38,994 nucleotides of DNA, taken from positions 1-38,994 of the IMG/VR virus record IMGVR_UViG_3300042922_001035; one strand, given 5' to 3'. This DNA comes from a virus. Below, in pieces: positions 17,662 through 23,900 of this stretch (its first letter is position 1; each line of letters begins with the position of its first letter). Under the pieces are notes generated by a model, which was not told where the DNA came from, did not search any database, and was given only the letters and a program-made list of their open reading frames with translations. Both the position numbers and the translations under genes were made by a program.

Positions 17662-17700
17662 GCATTTCACCTCACTAAGAGATTATTTTCCGTTCACTAT
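17641..17700. repeat. Imperfect direct repeat, copy 2 (of module at 18176-18235)
   Basis: About 47 of 60 positions match 18176-18235 in the same orientation. The repeat covers the start, the ribosome binding site and the upstream flank of the membrane microprotein gene. Together with the paired coiled-coil genes this shows that a two-gene unit was duplicated in tandem. Confidence 0.7.
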
Positions 17701-18045
17701 CTCATCCCATTTTTCAAAAGTCATTCCCTTAAAGAACTTTCCTATCTCAGTTTGGACTAACTCTTCAATGTGTTGCGGCCGGTCCTCAATTTGACGCTTG
17801 AGCGCGGCTGCTTCTTTTTCCATAATAGCAACTTGGGTTTCCATCACTTGCACAATATCCTTTTGGAATAATTCGAAGGCCCGTTGCAGATCCCCTCGCA
17901 ATGCAACATATGCCATTTCAAGATTTGAAATTCGCATATCAGAGCTTTGCCGCTCCTCAAGTTGCCGCTTGAGACCGGCATTTTCTTTTTCCAGAATAAT
18001 AATACGTGTCTCTGTATCAAGCTTTGAAATATCTCCAAAATGCAT
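17683..18045 (-). CDS. Small coiled-coil protein B
   Basis: This 120-residue protein has GGAGG 7 nt before the ATG. It begins MHFGDISKLDTETR and continues with RIIILEKENAGLKRQLEERQ (about 14-33), a coil shared with proteins A and C. A second coil (QVAIMEKEAAALKRQIEDRP) follows at about residues 73-92, so the coil unit is itself repeated within the protein. The C terminus (IEELVQTEIGKFFKGMTFEKW) is amphipathic. It lies downstream of the 34-residue membrane peptide. The function is unknown. It could pair with coiled coils A and C or with the membrane peptide. Confidence 0.75.
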   Translation of the reverse strand: MHFGDISKLDTETRIIILEKENAGLKRQLEERQSSDMRISNLEMAYVALRGDLQRAFELFQKDIVQVMETQVAIMEKEAAALKRQIEDRPQHIEELVQTEIGKFFKGMTFEKWDEIVNGK

Positions 18046-18091
18046 AGTAATTCCTCCTCATTATTTCAGTATCAAAATAGCAAAACCTAAA

Positions 18092-18196
18092 TTACCGCTT
18101 TCTGATAAACCCCCGGGCGATAATTACCATTGCTATTATGGCAGTTATACTCACTATTGAATTTAAAATTTTATTTACCACATCCAGGGGTTCCAT
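18092..18196 (-). CDS. Membrane microprotein, copy 1
   Basis: This 34-residue peptide starts at 18196 with GAGGT 7-8 nt upstream. The N terminus is MEPLDVVNKIL, then a single membrane helix (SIVSITAIIAMVIIA), then a short basic tail (RGFIRKR). A longer reading to 18385 on the same frame overlaps the plus-strand gene and lacks a ribosome binding site. The basic tail suggests that the N terminus faces outward or that the tail binds anionic lipid. It resembles type I toxin-sized peptides, but no antisense RNA was identified here. It is the ancestral or shorter copy of the 52-residue peptide at 17503-17661. Confidence 0.65.
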   Translation of the reverse strand: MEPLDVVNKILNSIVSITAIIAMVIIARGFIRKR

Positions 18197-18235
18197 ACTT
18201 TTTACCTCGCTAAGAGAGTATTTTCCGCTTGCAAT
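18176..18235. repeat. Imperfect direct repeat, copy 1
   Basis: Partner of 17641-17700, covering the start region of the 34-residue membrane peptide. See that entry for the comparison. Confidence 0.7.
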
Positions 18236-18257
18236 ATCCTTTCTTTTAAAGGATATT
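18233..18257. repeat. Perfect AT-rich inverted repeat upstream of box 2
   Basis: AATATCCTTT (18233-18242) pairs with AAAGGATATT (18248-18257) over a 5-nt loop. On the plus strand a TTT follows it, making it terminator-like. It ends 12 bp before the TGTCGAA box at 18269, so an operator role is also possible. Confidence 0.4.
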
Positions 18258-18268
18258 TTTGTAAAGGG

Positions 18269-18275
18269 TGTCGAA
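18269..18275 (+). promoter_or_regulatory. TGTCGAA box (Spo0A-box-like), copy 2
   Basis: TGTCGAA in the context GGGTGTCGAATAATTGG, 40 bp before the ATG of the plus-strand gene at 18309. Same orientation and similar distance as copies 1 and 3. Confidence 0.45.
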
Positions 18276-18308
18276 TAATTGGATGGGGCCCAGGCGGGAA
18301 GGAGTATC

Positions 18309-18533
18309 ATGAAATTTAAAGAGACACATCTTCCAATAACGTCCTCAGCTGATACAAGAAGAGAACGTATTAACCAAATACTCACCCCTATACAATCGTC
18401 ACTTTCAGAAAAAATGAACGCCGCTTTCTCTAGCGATGAAGAAAGGAAAGCGGCTCAAATCGCTATTACGGTCTGCCTTGAAGCGTTTCGCGAGTTCATG
18501 GAGTTTCGCATGAAACACGGCGAAAATTATTAA
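18309..18533 (+). CDS. Small plus-strand helical protein of unknown function
   Basis: The start at 18309 (MKFKETHLPITSS) has GGAAGGAG 4 nt upstream. The 74-residue product is predicted to be almost all helix after residue 15. It contains two amphipathic helices (RRERINQILTPIQSSLSEKM and DEERKAAQIAITVCLEAFRE) and ends in HGENY. There is no recognised family. Its stop overlaps the stop of the minus-strand coiled-coil gene C by 4 bp or less, so the two genes converge. This is the same geometry as the 16884/17160 and 18887/19111 pairs. Transcripts would be complementary at their 3' ends. Confidence 0.7.
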   Translation: MKFKETHLPITSSADTRRERINQILTPIQSSLSEKMNAAFSSDEERKAAQIAITVCLEAFREFMEFRMKHGENY

Positions 18534-18808
18534 TCTTCGTCTATGCTAATGCATTGAATTGCTCCGTTAGCCCTTAAAAAGACAATGTCCGTTATATCGC
18601 ATTTTTCATTATCTAAATTATTTTGCTGTGATCGAAACTGCTGTAAAATATTACGGATATCTTCGCAAGCTTGTTTAGAATTTATAGGCCCGGGCGCTTT
18701 TTCTTGTCGGTCTGTTTTTAGACCGGCTTTTTCTTTTTCCAATGCAGCAATACGCTGCTCCAGAGCTGCCAGGGTCTCCGGAAGCTTACCAAACTCTTCC
18801 CATGTCAT
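18530..18808 (-). CDS. Small coiled-coil protein C
   Basis: The start at 18808 (MTWEEFGKLPETL) has AGGAGG 8 nt upstream. This 92-residue protein carries EQRIAALEKEKAGLKTDRQE at about residues 18-37, related to the coils of proteins A and B. The C-terminal half has SKQACEDIRNILQQFRSQQN and an acidic end (SIDED). It is the most diverged of the three paralogues. It is not accompanied by a recognisable membrane peptide on its upstream side. The function is unknown. Confidence 0.7.
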   Translation of the reverse strand: MTWEEFGKLPETLAALEQRIAALEKEKAGLKTDRQEKAPGPINSKQACEDIRNILQQFRSQQNNLDNEKCDITDIVFLRANGAIQCISIDED

Positions 18809-18847
18809 AATCAATTCCTCCTTTGTTTACAGGAAACATCTTCCTAT

Positions 18848-18854
18848 TGTCGAA
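18848..18854 (+). promoter_or_regulatory. TGTCGAA box (Spo0A-box-like), copy 3
   Basis: TATTGTCGAATGTTTT, sharing TATTGTCGAAT with copy 1. It is 39-42 bp before the two adjacent ATG codons of the broken plus-strand reading frame at 18887. Confidence 0.45.
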
Positions 18855-18886
18855 TGTTTTAAATCGCAGCCGAAGCATATGGAGTG

Positions 18887-19121
18887 ATGATGAATTTCTA
18901 CAGTATTCGATAATGAAATAGCCTATTGCCGACACTTAGACCGGCAGGTTTCTGTTCGGTGTGAGTATAGGACCAAAAATAGCAACATGAATGCCAAGCA
19001 CGAAGAAATGATCAGAGCGCGCGTTGACCGTAAATGCCTGGAAACATCCCTGTGTAGAGACAGCGACTGCAACCAGGTCACGCGCGGCGGCATCAATTAC
19101 CTGCCCAGCCTCAGAAGTTAA
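18887..19121 (+). pseudogene. Broken small Cys-rich plus-strand gene (apparent frameshift)
   Basis: ATGs at 18887 and 18890, after GGAG, read MMNFYSIR and stop at 18914. Removing one base near 18908 would join this to an open frame that continues to TAA at 19119. The continuation reads DNEIAYCRHLDRQVSVRCEY, then a segment with RKCLETSLCRDSDCNQV. The combined product would have about 76 residues and six Cys, suggesting metal binding. Without the repair the only in-frame starts are ATT at 18894, which has GGAGTG at good spacing, or ATG at 18987 (44 residues). It converges with the minus-strand gene at 19111, overlapping it by about 10 bp. A sequencing error or a real rare ATT start are alternatives to a pseudogene. 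Confidence 0.45.
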
Positions 19122-19512
19122 CCGGGCTTGCCATCACAAGCCCCTCAACATGCTTCATAAAGAGCAACGCTTCTGACACGGTAAACCTTTCTTTCTGAAA
19201 AATATCGACTACAGCTTCGGCTGCTTTTTCTAAATCTTCCCGTTCCCGGTTACGAACCATCATTAAGAAAATCAGATCGTCTCCAAAGTCTTTGTCCGCT
19301 GCGCAAGTTTTAAGATAATCAAAATTCCACGCTGCCGCCCGGTGAGACATTAGCCCATCAGGGTTAAGATTTAATAGGCTGGCTCTTCCTAAATCATTGC
19401 GGATTTTTTCAAGGGCTTCTTGTTCAAGTTTGCGATTTTCTTTAATCATGCTTTCATGGGCTTCTTTACGGTGCTTATTGATGATGTAATTGGGGCTATT
19501 GATAATTGACAT
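19111..19512 (-). CDS. Accessory protein of unknown function
   Basis: This 133-residue protein has AGGAGG 9 nt before the ATG. It is mostly helical and charged: MSIINSPNYIINKHRKEAHE, then KLEQEALEKIRNDLGRASLL, then a Trp/Asp-rich middle and a helical C-terminal half (EKAAEAVVDIFQKERFTVSE). There is no membrane segment, signal peptide or catalytic motif. It forms a chain with the two upstream small genes on the same strand (19528-19719 and 19716-19961). Confidence 0.65.
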   Translation of the reverse strand: MSIINSPNYIINKHRKEAHESMIKENRKLEQEALEKIRNDLGRASLLNLNPDGLMSHRAAAWNFDYLKTCAADKDFGDDLIFLMMVRNREREDLEKAAEAVVDIFQKERFTVSEALLFMKHVEGLVMASPVNF

Positions 19513-19527
19513 TTTTATATTCCTCCT

Positions 19528-19719
19528 TCAATCCCATAATAGGCCGCGAATAACAACGGCATTTCTGCCCAAGCTTTCAAGCGCCGCGATGTCTTCGGCG
19601 CTGTGAATCTCAATAGAATCTAGCCGATCGACCAATTTCCGGTTCATGTCGATGAAAGCGAAAACAATTGCCCAATACTCTTGAGCGGATTTGTCATACT
19701 GATCCTTCTGATCATTCAT
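19528..19719 (-). CDS. Small acidic accessory protein
   Basis: A 63-residue helical protein (AQEYWAIVFAFIDMNRKLVD, then a Ser/Ile-Glu stretch and ALESLGRNAVVIRGLLWD). The start overlaps the stop of the upstream gene by 4 bp (ATGA), so translation is probably coupled. A weak AGAGG lies 10 nt upstream. The function is unknown. Confidence 0.6.
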   Translation of the reverse strand: MNDQKDQYDKSAQEYWAIVFAFIDMNRKLVDRLDSIEIHSAEDIAALESLGRNAVVIRGLLWD

Positions 19720-19961
19720 TGATTATCGCGCCTCTTTCCCTGCAATATCTCTATCATCCGCTTCCGCATTTCCGGATCGCTTAGGCGCTTACTGACTTCT
19801 TCCGGCGATACAGCATTAAGAATCACAGAAGACTGATGCTTGGCAGCAATAGTATCTAATTTTTCATTGATTTGCCGCAGCAGTTGGATGATTTCTTGGT
19901 TATCGTTAGTTGAAACGCGAATGCCTGGGCCTGTAAGTTGACTGATCATTCCTGTTTGCAT
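19716..19961 (-). CDS. Small accessory protein of unknown function
   Basis: An 81-residue product from an ATG at 19961, with AGGAGG 8 nt upstream. Longer readings to 20060 run through the intergenic hairpin and were rejected. It has an N-terminal MQTGMISQLTGPGIRVS, a helix IIQLLRQINEKLDTIAAKHQ that looks like a coil, and a basic tail (RKRMIEILQGKRRDNQ). It is the first gene of the minus-strand accessory chain 19961-19111, transcribed away from the plus-strand peptide unit. Confidence 0.65.
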   Translation of the reverse strand: MQTGMISQLTGPGIRVSTNDNQEIIQLLRQINEKLDTIAAKHQSSVILNAVSPEEVSKRLSDPEMRKRMIEILQGKRRDNQ

Positions 19962-19990
19962 ATGCTTTACCTCCTTAAAATTAGGCATAA

Positions 19991-20023
19991 CAATAACCCC
20001 CGGAATATATCCAGGGGTTATTG
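19991..20023. repeat. Perfect 10-bp hairpin before the accessory chain
   Basis: CAATAACCCC (19991-20000) and GGGGTTATTG (20014-20023), loop 13 nt. It lies in the divergent region between the minus-strand gene 19961 and the plus-strand promoter at 20091. The plus-strand tail TCTTTTG is only weakly terminator-like. Confidence 0.5.
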
Positions 20024-20034
20024 TCTTTTGATAG

Positions 20035-20067
20035 GCCAATTTTGACACAGATTCGGCCAAAATTGGC
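20035..20067. promoter_or_regulatory. Operator-like inverted repeat before the plus-strand peptide promoter
   Basis: GCCAATTTTG (20035-20044) and CAAAATTGGC (20058-20067), 10-bp perfect arms. The right arm ends 24 bp before the TATAAT at 20091. The position suits a regulator of either the plus-strand peptide unit or the minus-strand accessory genes. Confidence 0.4.
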
Positions 20068-20090
20068 AGCCTTTATTAATCAAAATCAGG

Positions 20091-20096
20091 TATAAT
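20091..20096 (+). promoter_or_regulatory. Consensus -10 (TATAAT) of the small peptide unit
   Basis: A perfect TATAAT. The best -35 candidates (TTGGCA at 20063-20068) are 22 bp away, which is too far, so this promoter may depend on an activator or on sequence next to the -10. A transcript would begin at about 20103, within the 5' hairpin. Confidence 0.5.
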
Positions 20097-20100
20097 AAAA

Positions 20101-20127
20101 TAGGACAGAGATAGCAGCTCTGTCCTA
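20101..20127 (+). ncRNA. Stable 5' leader hairpin of the small peptide mRNA
   Basis: TAGGACAGAG (20101-20110) pairs perfectly with CTCTGTCCTA (20118-20127) around the loop ATAGCAG. It precedes a strong ribosome binding site (AGGAGGTGA) by about 12 nt. Such 5' structures are known to stabilise or silence type I toxin mRNAs; a role here is inferred. The same ATAGCAG string recurs in the loop region of the downstream terminator. Confidence 0.5.
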
Positions 20128-20152
20128 CAAACGAATACAGGAGGTGAAAGCC

Positions 20153-20245
20153 ATGTGGATTTCTCCACGAGTACTTGTCTGGTTACTTATCGTTGCGGCG
20201 ATAATGCTACTAAAACCAGCACAAGTCACTTTTACCTTTAAGTAG
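20153..20245 (+). CDS. 30-residue hydrophobic peptide, type I toxin/holin-like candidate
   Basis: An ATG at 20153 follows AGGAGGTGAAAGCC, a near-perfect ribosome binding site. The peptide is MWISPRVLVWLLIVAAIMLL followed by KPAQVTFTFK: one membrane helix with a short basic-polar C terminus. It has its own -10, a 5' hairpin and a terminator at 20261, all on the plus strand against the late operon. The length, helix and RNA layout match type I toxins of Bacillus prophages such as TxpA or BsrG, although no sequence match is claimed. The antisense RNA that would complete such a system was not located. A short lysis or membrane-stress peptide is the alternative. Confidence 0.65.
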   Translation: MWISPRVLVWLLIVAAIMLLKPAQVTFTFK

Positions 20246-20260
20246 CCTCCAGTATCCACT

Positions 20261-20288
20261 GAACGTCCCTATAGCAGTAGGGGCGTTC
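20261..20288 (+). terminator. Rho-independent terminator of the plus-strand peptide unit
   Basis: GAACGTCCCTA (20261-20271) pairs with TAGGGGCGTTC (20278-20288) with one G-U pair and a 6-nt loop. A T-rich tail (TTTATGTTC) follows on the plus strand, 16 bp after the peptide stop. Confidence 0.75.
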
Positions 20289-20340
20289 TTTATGTTCTAT
20301 GTTTATTATAACCCATTTATACAGTTTGTAAAAGGTTTTG

Positions 20341-20388
20341 TTAGTACGGACCTTAGTACGGACCTTAGTATGGACCTTAGTACGAACT
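20341..20388. repeat. Four tandem 12-bp repeats (TTAGTACGGACC)
   Basis: Copies at 20341-20352, 20353-20364, 20365-20376 (one change, TATGG) and 20377-20388 (two changes, ACGAACT). They lie between the terminator at 20288 and the secreted-protein gene stop at 20413, and are not part of any convincing gene. The 12-bp period is about one helical turn, so each copy would present the same face. They may be protein binding sites. Confidence 0.85.
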
Positions 20389-20412
20389 ACTTGCTAACCC
20401 GGGGACTATTGC

Positions 20413-20919
20413 TTATTTCTCGGTATTGATGACTTCTTTCCACTCGGCAAGGACGGCGTCGGGGAGGACCAAATCAACGGATGCCTGGTTGTCGAAGTAG
20501 ATTCTGAATACTACCGTTTGGGCGGTTTTGATCTTGTCGGCTAGGGGTGTGAGATTAAGCATAACTGAGGTAATCATTTCTGGTTTATAGCTTGTTGATT
20601 TATAGTCGCGTGATACATCAATGGTGGAGAGTTCTTGTATTTCTCCATCTATTTTTACAGCAGATCCTTTAGGAGAAAAGAAGTACCATTCTTTGAAAGA
20701 TATTTTTGTCAGGCTTAAAAGATACATAGTAACATCATCGGGCTTATTAGGCCGTGGATAAAATTTTGTAAATAAAGATTTATCAAAAAAGCCCAAATCA
20801 TAAACCAAACTATATACCTTTTGGGAATTATCAAAAGAATCGTATTTTGAATACACTTTTGCTTCAGCGTTCAACGGCAAAAAGAAAAGCAAAGCGAAAA
20901 GGATTACTGCAAATCTCAT
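20413..20919 (-). CDS. Secreted/periplasmic protein of unknown function (moron)
   Basis: This 168-residue protein has a clear signal peptide (MRFAVILFALLFFLPLNAEA, cleavage probably after AEA), giving a mature part of about 148 residues. The mature part is rich in Tyr, Phe and Ser (for example LYDLGFFDKSLFTKFYPR) and has predicted beta strands with an IYFDNQASVDLVLPDAV end. There is no lipobox Cys. It sits directly after the tape measure in reading order, with its own candidate promoter (20944-20973), so it looks like a lysogenic-conversion gene rather than a virion gene. The ribosome binding site is AAAGGATGG. I did not recognise a family. Confidence 0.8.
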   Translation of the reverse strand: MRFAVILFALLFFLPLNAEAKVYSKYDSFDNSQKVYSLVYDLGFFDKSLFTKFYPRPNKPDDVTMYLLSLTKISFKEWYFFSPKGSAVKIDGEIQELSTIDVSRDYKSTSYKPEMITSVMLNLTPLADKIKTAQTVVFRIYFDNQASVDLVLPDAVLAEWKEVINTEK

Positions 20920-20943
20920 ATTTTGACCATCCTTTTTGCTTTA

Positions 20944-20973
20944 ATCTTACCATTATTTGCCGGTTTCCGTCAA
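20944..20973 (-). promoter_or_regulatory. Candidate sigma-A promoter of the secreted-protein gene
   Basis: On the minus strand TTGACG (20968-20973) and TAAGAT (20944-20949) are spaced 18 bp. They sit between the tape measure stop and the start at 20919, so the gene could be expressed from a lysogen. Confidence 0.55.
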
Positions 20974-23900
20974 TTAACTCCGCATTTTTAGGATATGATT
21001 AACTGTTGTTGCATTGTTTTTTACAAAATTCAGCATTACCCGTTCACCTGACCGTCCCCGCATATATCCACCAACAATTTCGTCTCTGTCAAATACGTTA
21101 ATGTTTTTGAGGTTGACGATATTGTCGCCCGTAGTCAATTCAGCCGCCAACGCTTGCGGGCCAGGTGCTTCTGTGCTAGCAATGTTCCGATTAGCAAGCG
21201 AACCGCCGCTAGCATAGGCTCTAAGCATACCAGTTGGTACAAGCCCACGATTAAGCCTGTCGAGATAGGTCCTGCCATATTTTGCAACAGCAGCCCCGCG
21301 CACTACATATTCACCGGCAGAAATTTTTAAGAAATTACCAAACCGCTGTGCATAGGCAAGGATACTATCACTTGTACTGGTTCCCGGCCCTCTCACCAGG
21401 CCGCTGTCTCCAGCGTCAAGAGAGCCGCCTTCAGCTCGTTTTGCTATGGCAGTTACGTTTTGCGTTGGAAGTGTAAACTCAGGAATTACAGATGATCCGC
21501 CTAGTCCCATAGCAGCCATAATATTTTTCGTTAATGCCTCAGCATAAACCCGCTGGATTGCACTTAAAACAGTATTAGCAAGGTTACGGAAGGCTTCGCC
21601 TAGTGTTGCGCATTGGGTGATACCTTCGGATAGGAATTCGACCAGACCATCTTCAAAGGCGTTTCGAGCAGATTTCTCTACTTTTTGCAAAATCGTTTCG
21701 TACTTCTGAGTTTCTTCATTTAAATCCTTTTGTTCTCTAGTTCGTTGCGCCATCTGTCCATCGCCCTTATCTCCACGGGCATTATAAGCCTCGGCCTGCA
21801 TCCCATATGCAACAGCCTTTTTCGCCGCCGTTGAACGCTCCGCCGCTTCAATTAGGTCTTTCTTCTGCAAAGGCGTCAGACCGCTATCCGCATTAATCGC
21901 GTCAATTTTAGCCTGTAAATCAGTATCCAGTGCCGAAATGAGATCGGAGATATAATCAATTACAGTGCCCTTAATTTCCCGAAGCTTGGTTTCAATCTCC
22001 CTTGCCCTGGCTGTCAGGCCTAACTTCTTAGCATCAACCAGCATGGCATTCAACTTGGTTACATCAGCAAGAATTTTAGCATCAAAATCAGTCTGAAACC
22101 GTTTAACGGAGTCGGCGACTGAGGTTGTGCCATTCACCACGCTTTGTATCATGTTGCCCTGCGCAAGCTGCATATCCTCAACCGCATAGCTGATACTGGC
22201 AGTCGCCTCGGTAAACTGCGCTTCAATGAGTTTGTCTGCATTGACAACTTCCAACGCTTTTATAGCGGCCTCGGATTTATTAGCGACAAGTTTGGCCAGC
22301 TTTTTGGCGTTCTCGGACTTTTGTAATTCCAGTTTGGCCGCCGCTTCCATCCTGCCCTGCGCTGTATACGCTTCAATTTGCGCATCAAGCGCCTCGTCCT
22401 TTGACTGAAGCGCAGCCTGCTGGAACTCGTAGGAATTGGCACTCAAGGCTTTTTGAAGCTCCGCCTCTTTGGCGGCAACATCATTATTTAGTTTTACAAT
22501 CTCCGCTTCAGTATTCTTCTTATCTGCAGCAGAGTAATTTTTATTAGTCAGTGTCTCGGTCTTATCCTTAATCTCTGCCTTTATGTTCTCAATTTGAGCA
22601 TAAATCTTATTAGTAAGGATCGTACCGATTTGGCTAAAATACTTATCATCGCCGATTTCGCCAACAGTGAACTTTTGTTTTACGTCCTGTTCTTCTTGTT
22701 CAAGCTGTGCAATGTACTGCTCAATAAGACCGTCCCGTTGTGCCTGCAGGTATTTTAATTGGGCATCCTTGAGGTCTTTTGCGGTTTGGGCCGGATCAAC
22801 GAGCGACAAGCCAGACGTATTAACTCCGGTCTTTGTGTTCAAGGCCAGCATAGTCTCCAATTCGCCACCTGGCCGTAAATAACGATCAATTACTGCATTC
22901 TTAGTATCCTGGGGCAGGTAATTGTCATTTTGAATACGCCGAGCACGAACATCATAAATCGCCTTGACAAGTTCGGTGTCGTCATCGCCAAATCCACCAA
23001 CCTTGTCAAACGCTTCTTTAACTATGCTGGTTGTATTATTCCGATGTTGCACCGCAGTGGACCATACGGCTTCCTGAAGTGCTTTTGACCGGGAAGTTAC
23101 ATCAACCCCCTGCCCCTGCAATGCTCTCACCTGGGGATCGTAATGAGTCTCCTTAATATATCGCTGCTGGGCTTCAATAAAACTGTCGCCAAATTTTTTC
23201 GCTGCTTCCTTCCACCGGGCGTCAAATTCAGCCGACGCAAGTTCGATACTGTGTCCGGGCAGATATGTTATTCCATCCCAAACATCATCTGCTTGTTCTA
23301 AAAAATTACCAGCTTGATAGCCTTCCTGCTTTATCCACTCGATAAAGCTTTGCAATGTGCCCATGTTGGAAGATAACTGCCACAGGCCATAAGACTTACC
23401 GCCTGGATCGCCATCTCCACTACTGACTTTTCCTGGGTCAGCATCTGGGCCTGCCTCAAACGGTACTGATTCAAAACCCAGCATGCCTTTTGGTCCATTT
23501 TGCCCGTTTTTAAACCGCAGATAAGCATCATTTGCTTTGTCTGTGCTATCGGCTAACCCCAGCATCTTTTCGGCTAGCATCCCCACGCCTACTACCAATA
23601 GCCCAATACCGGTAGAGGCAAGCAACCCTCTTACGGTTATTTTAAAAGCACCTAACCCGATATTCGCCACCCTCGTTGAGATGGCAAAGGCTTTCATATT
23701 AGTTGATCCAAGAGCAATGGCAAGATTATACGCCCGCCAAGCTACTGCACCTGTTTTCAGGACACCTTCCACCACCATAATCGCAGTGCCAACACCTTTG
23801 ATCGTACTAATGACTGCCCCTGCAATTATCCATGTGCCAAAACCGGCCGCAATTACAACAACATGATTGCCAATGAATTTTAAGATAGGTACTGCCGGAC

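Noticed and set aside
18092-18385. 97-residue minus-strand reading extending the 34-residue membrane peptide
   Set aside because: The extension overlaps the plus-strand gene at 18309 and lacks a ribosome binding site, whereas the short form has GAGGT and a paralogue with the same N terminus.
20341-20388. CRISPR array
   Set aside because: The 12-bp copies are contiguous with no spacers and no cas genes nearby.
16757-20973. Insertion sequence or transposon carrying the accessory island
   Set aside because: No transposase, no terminal inverted repeats and no target duplication; morons acquired by recombination fit better.
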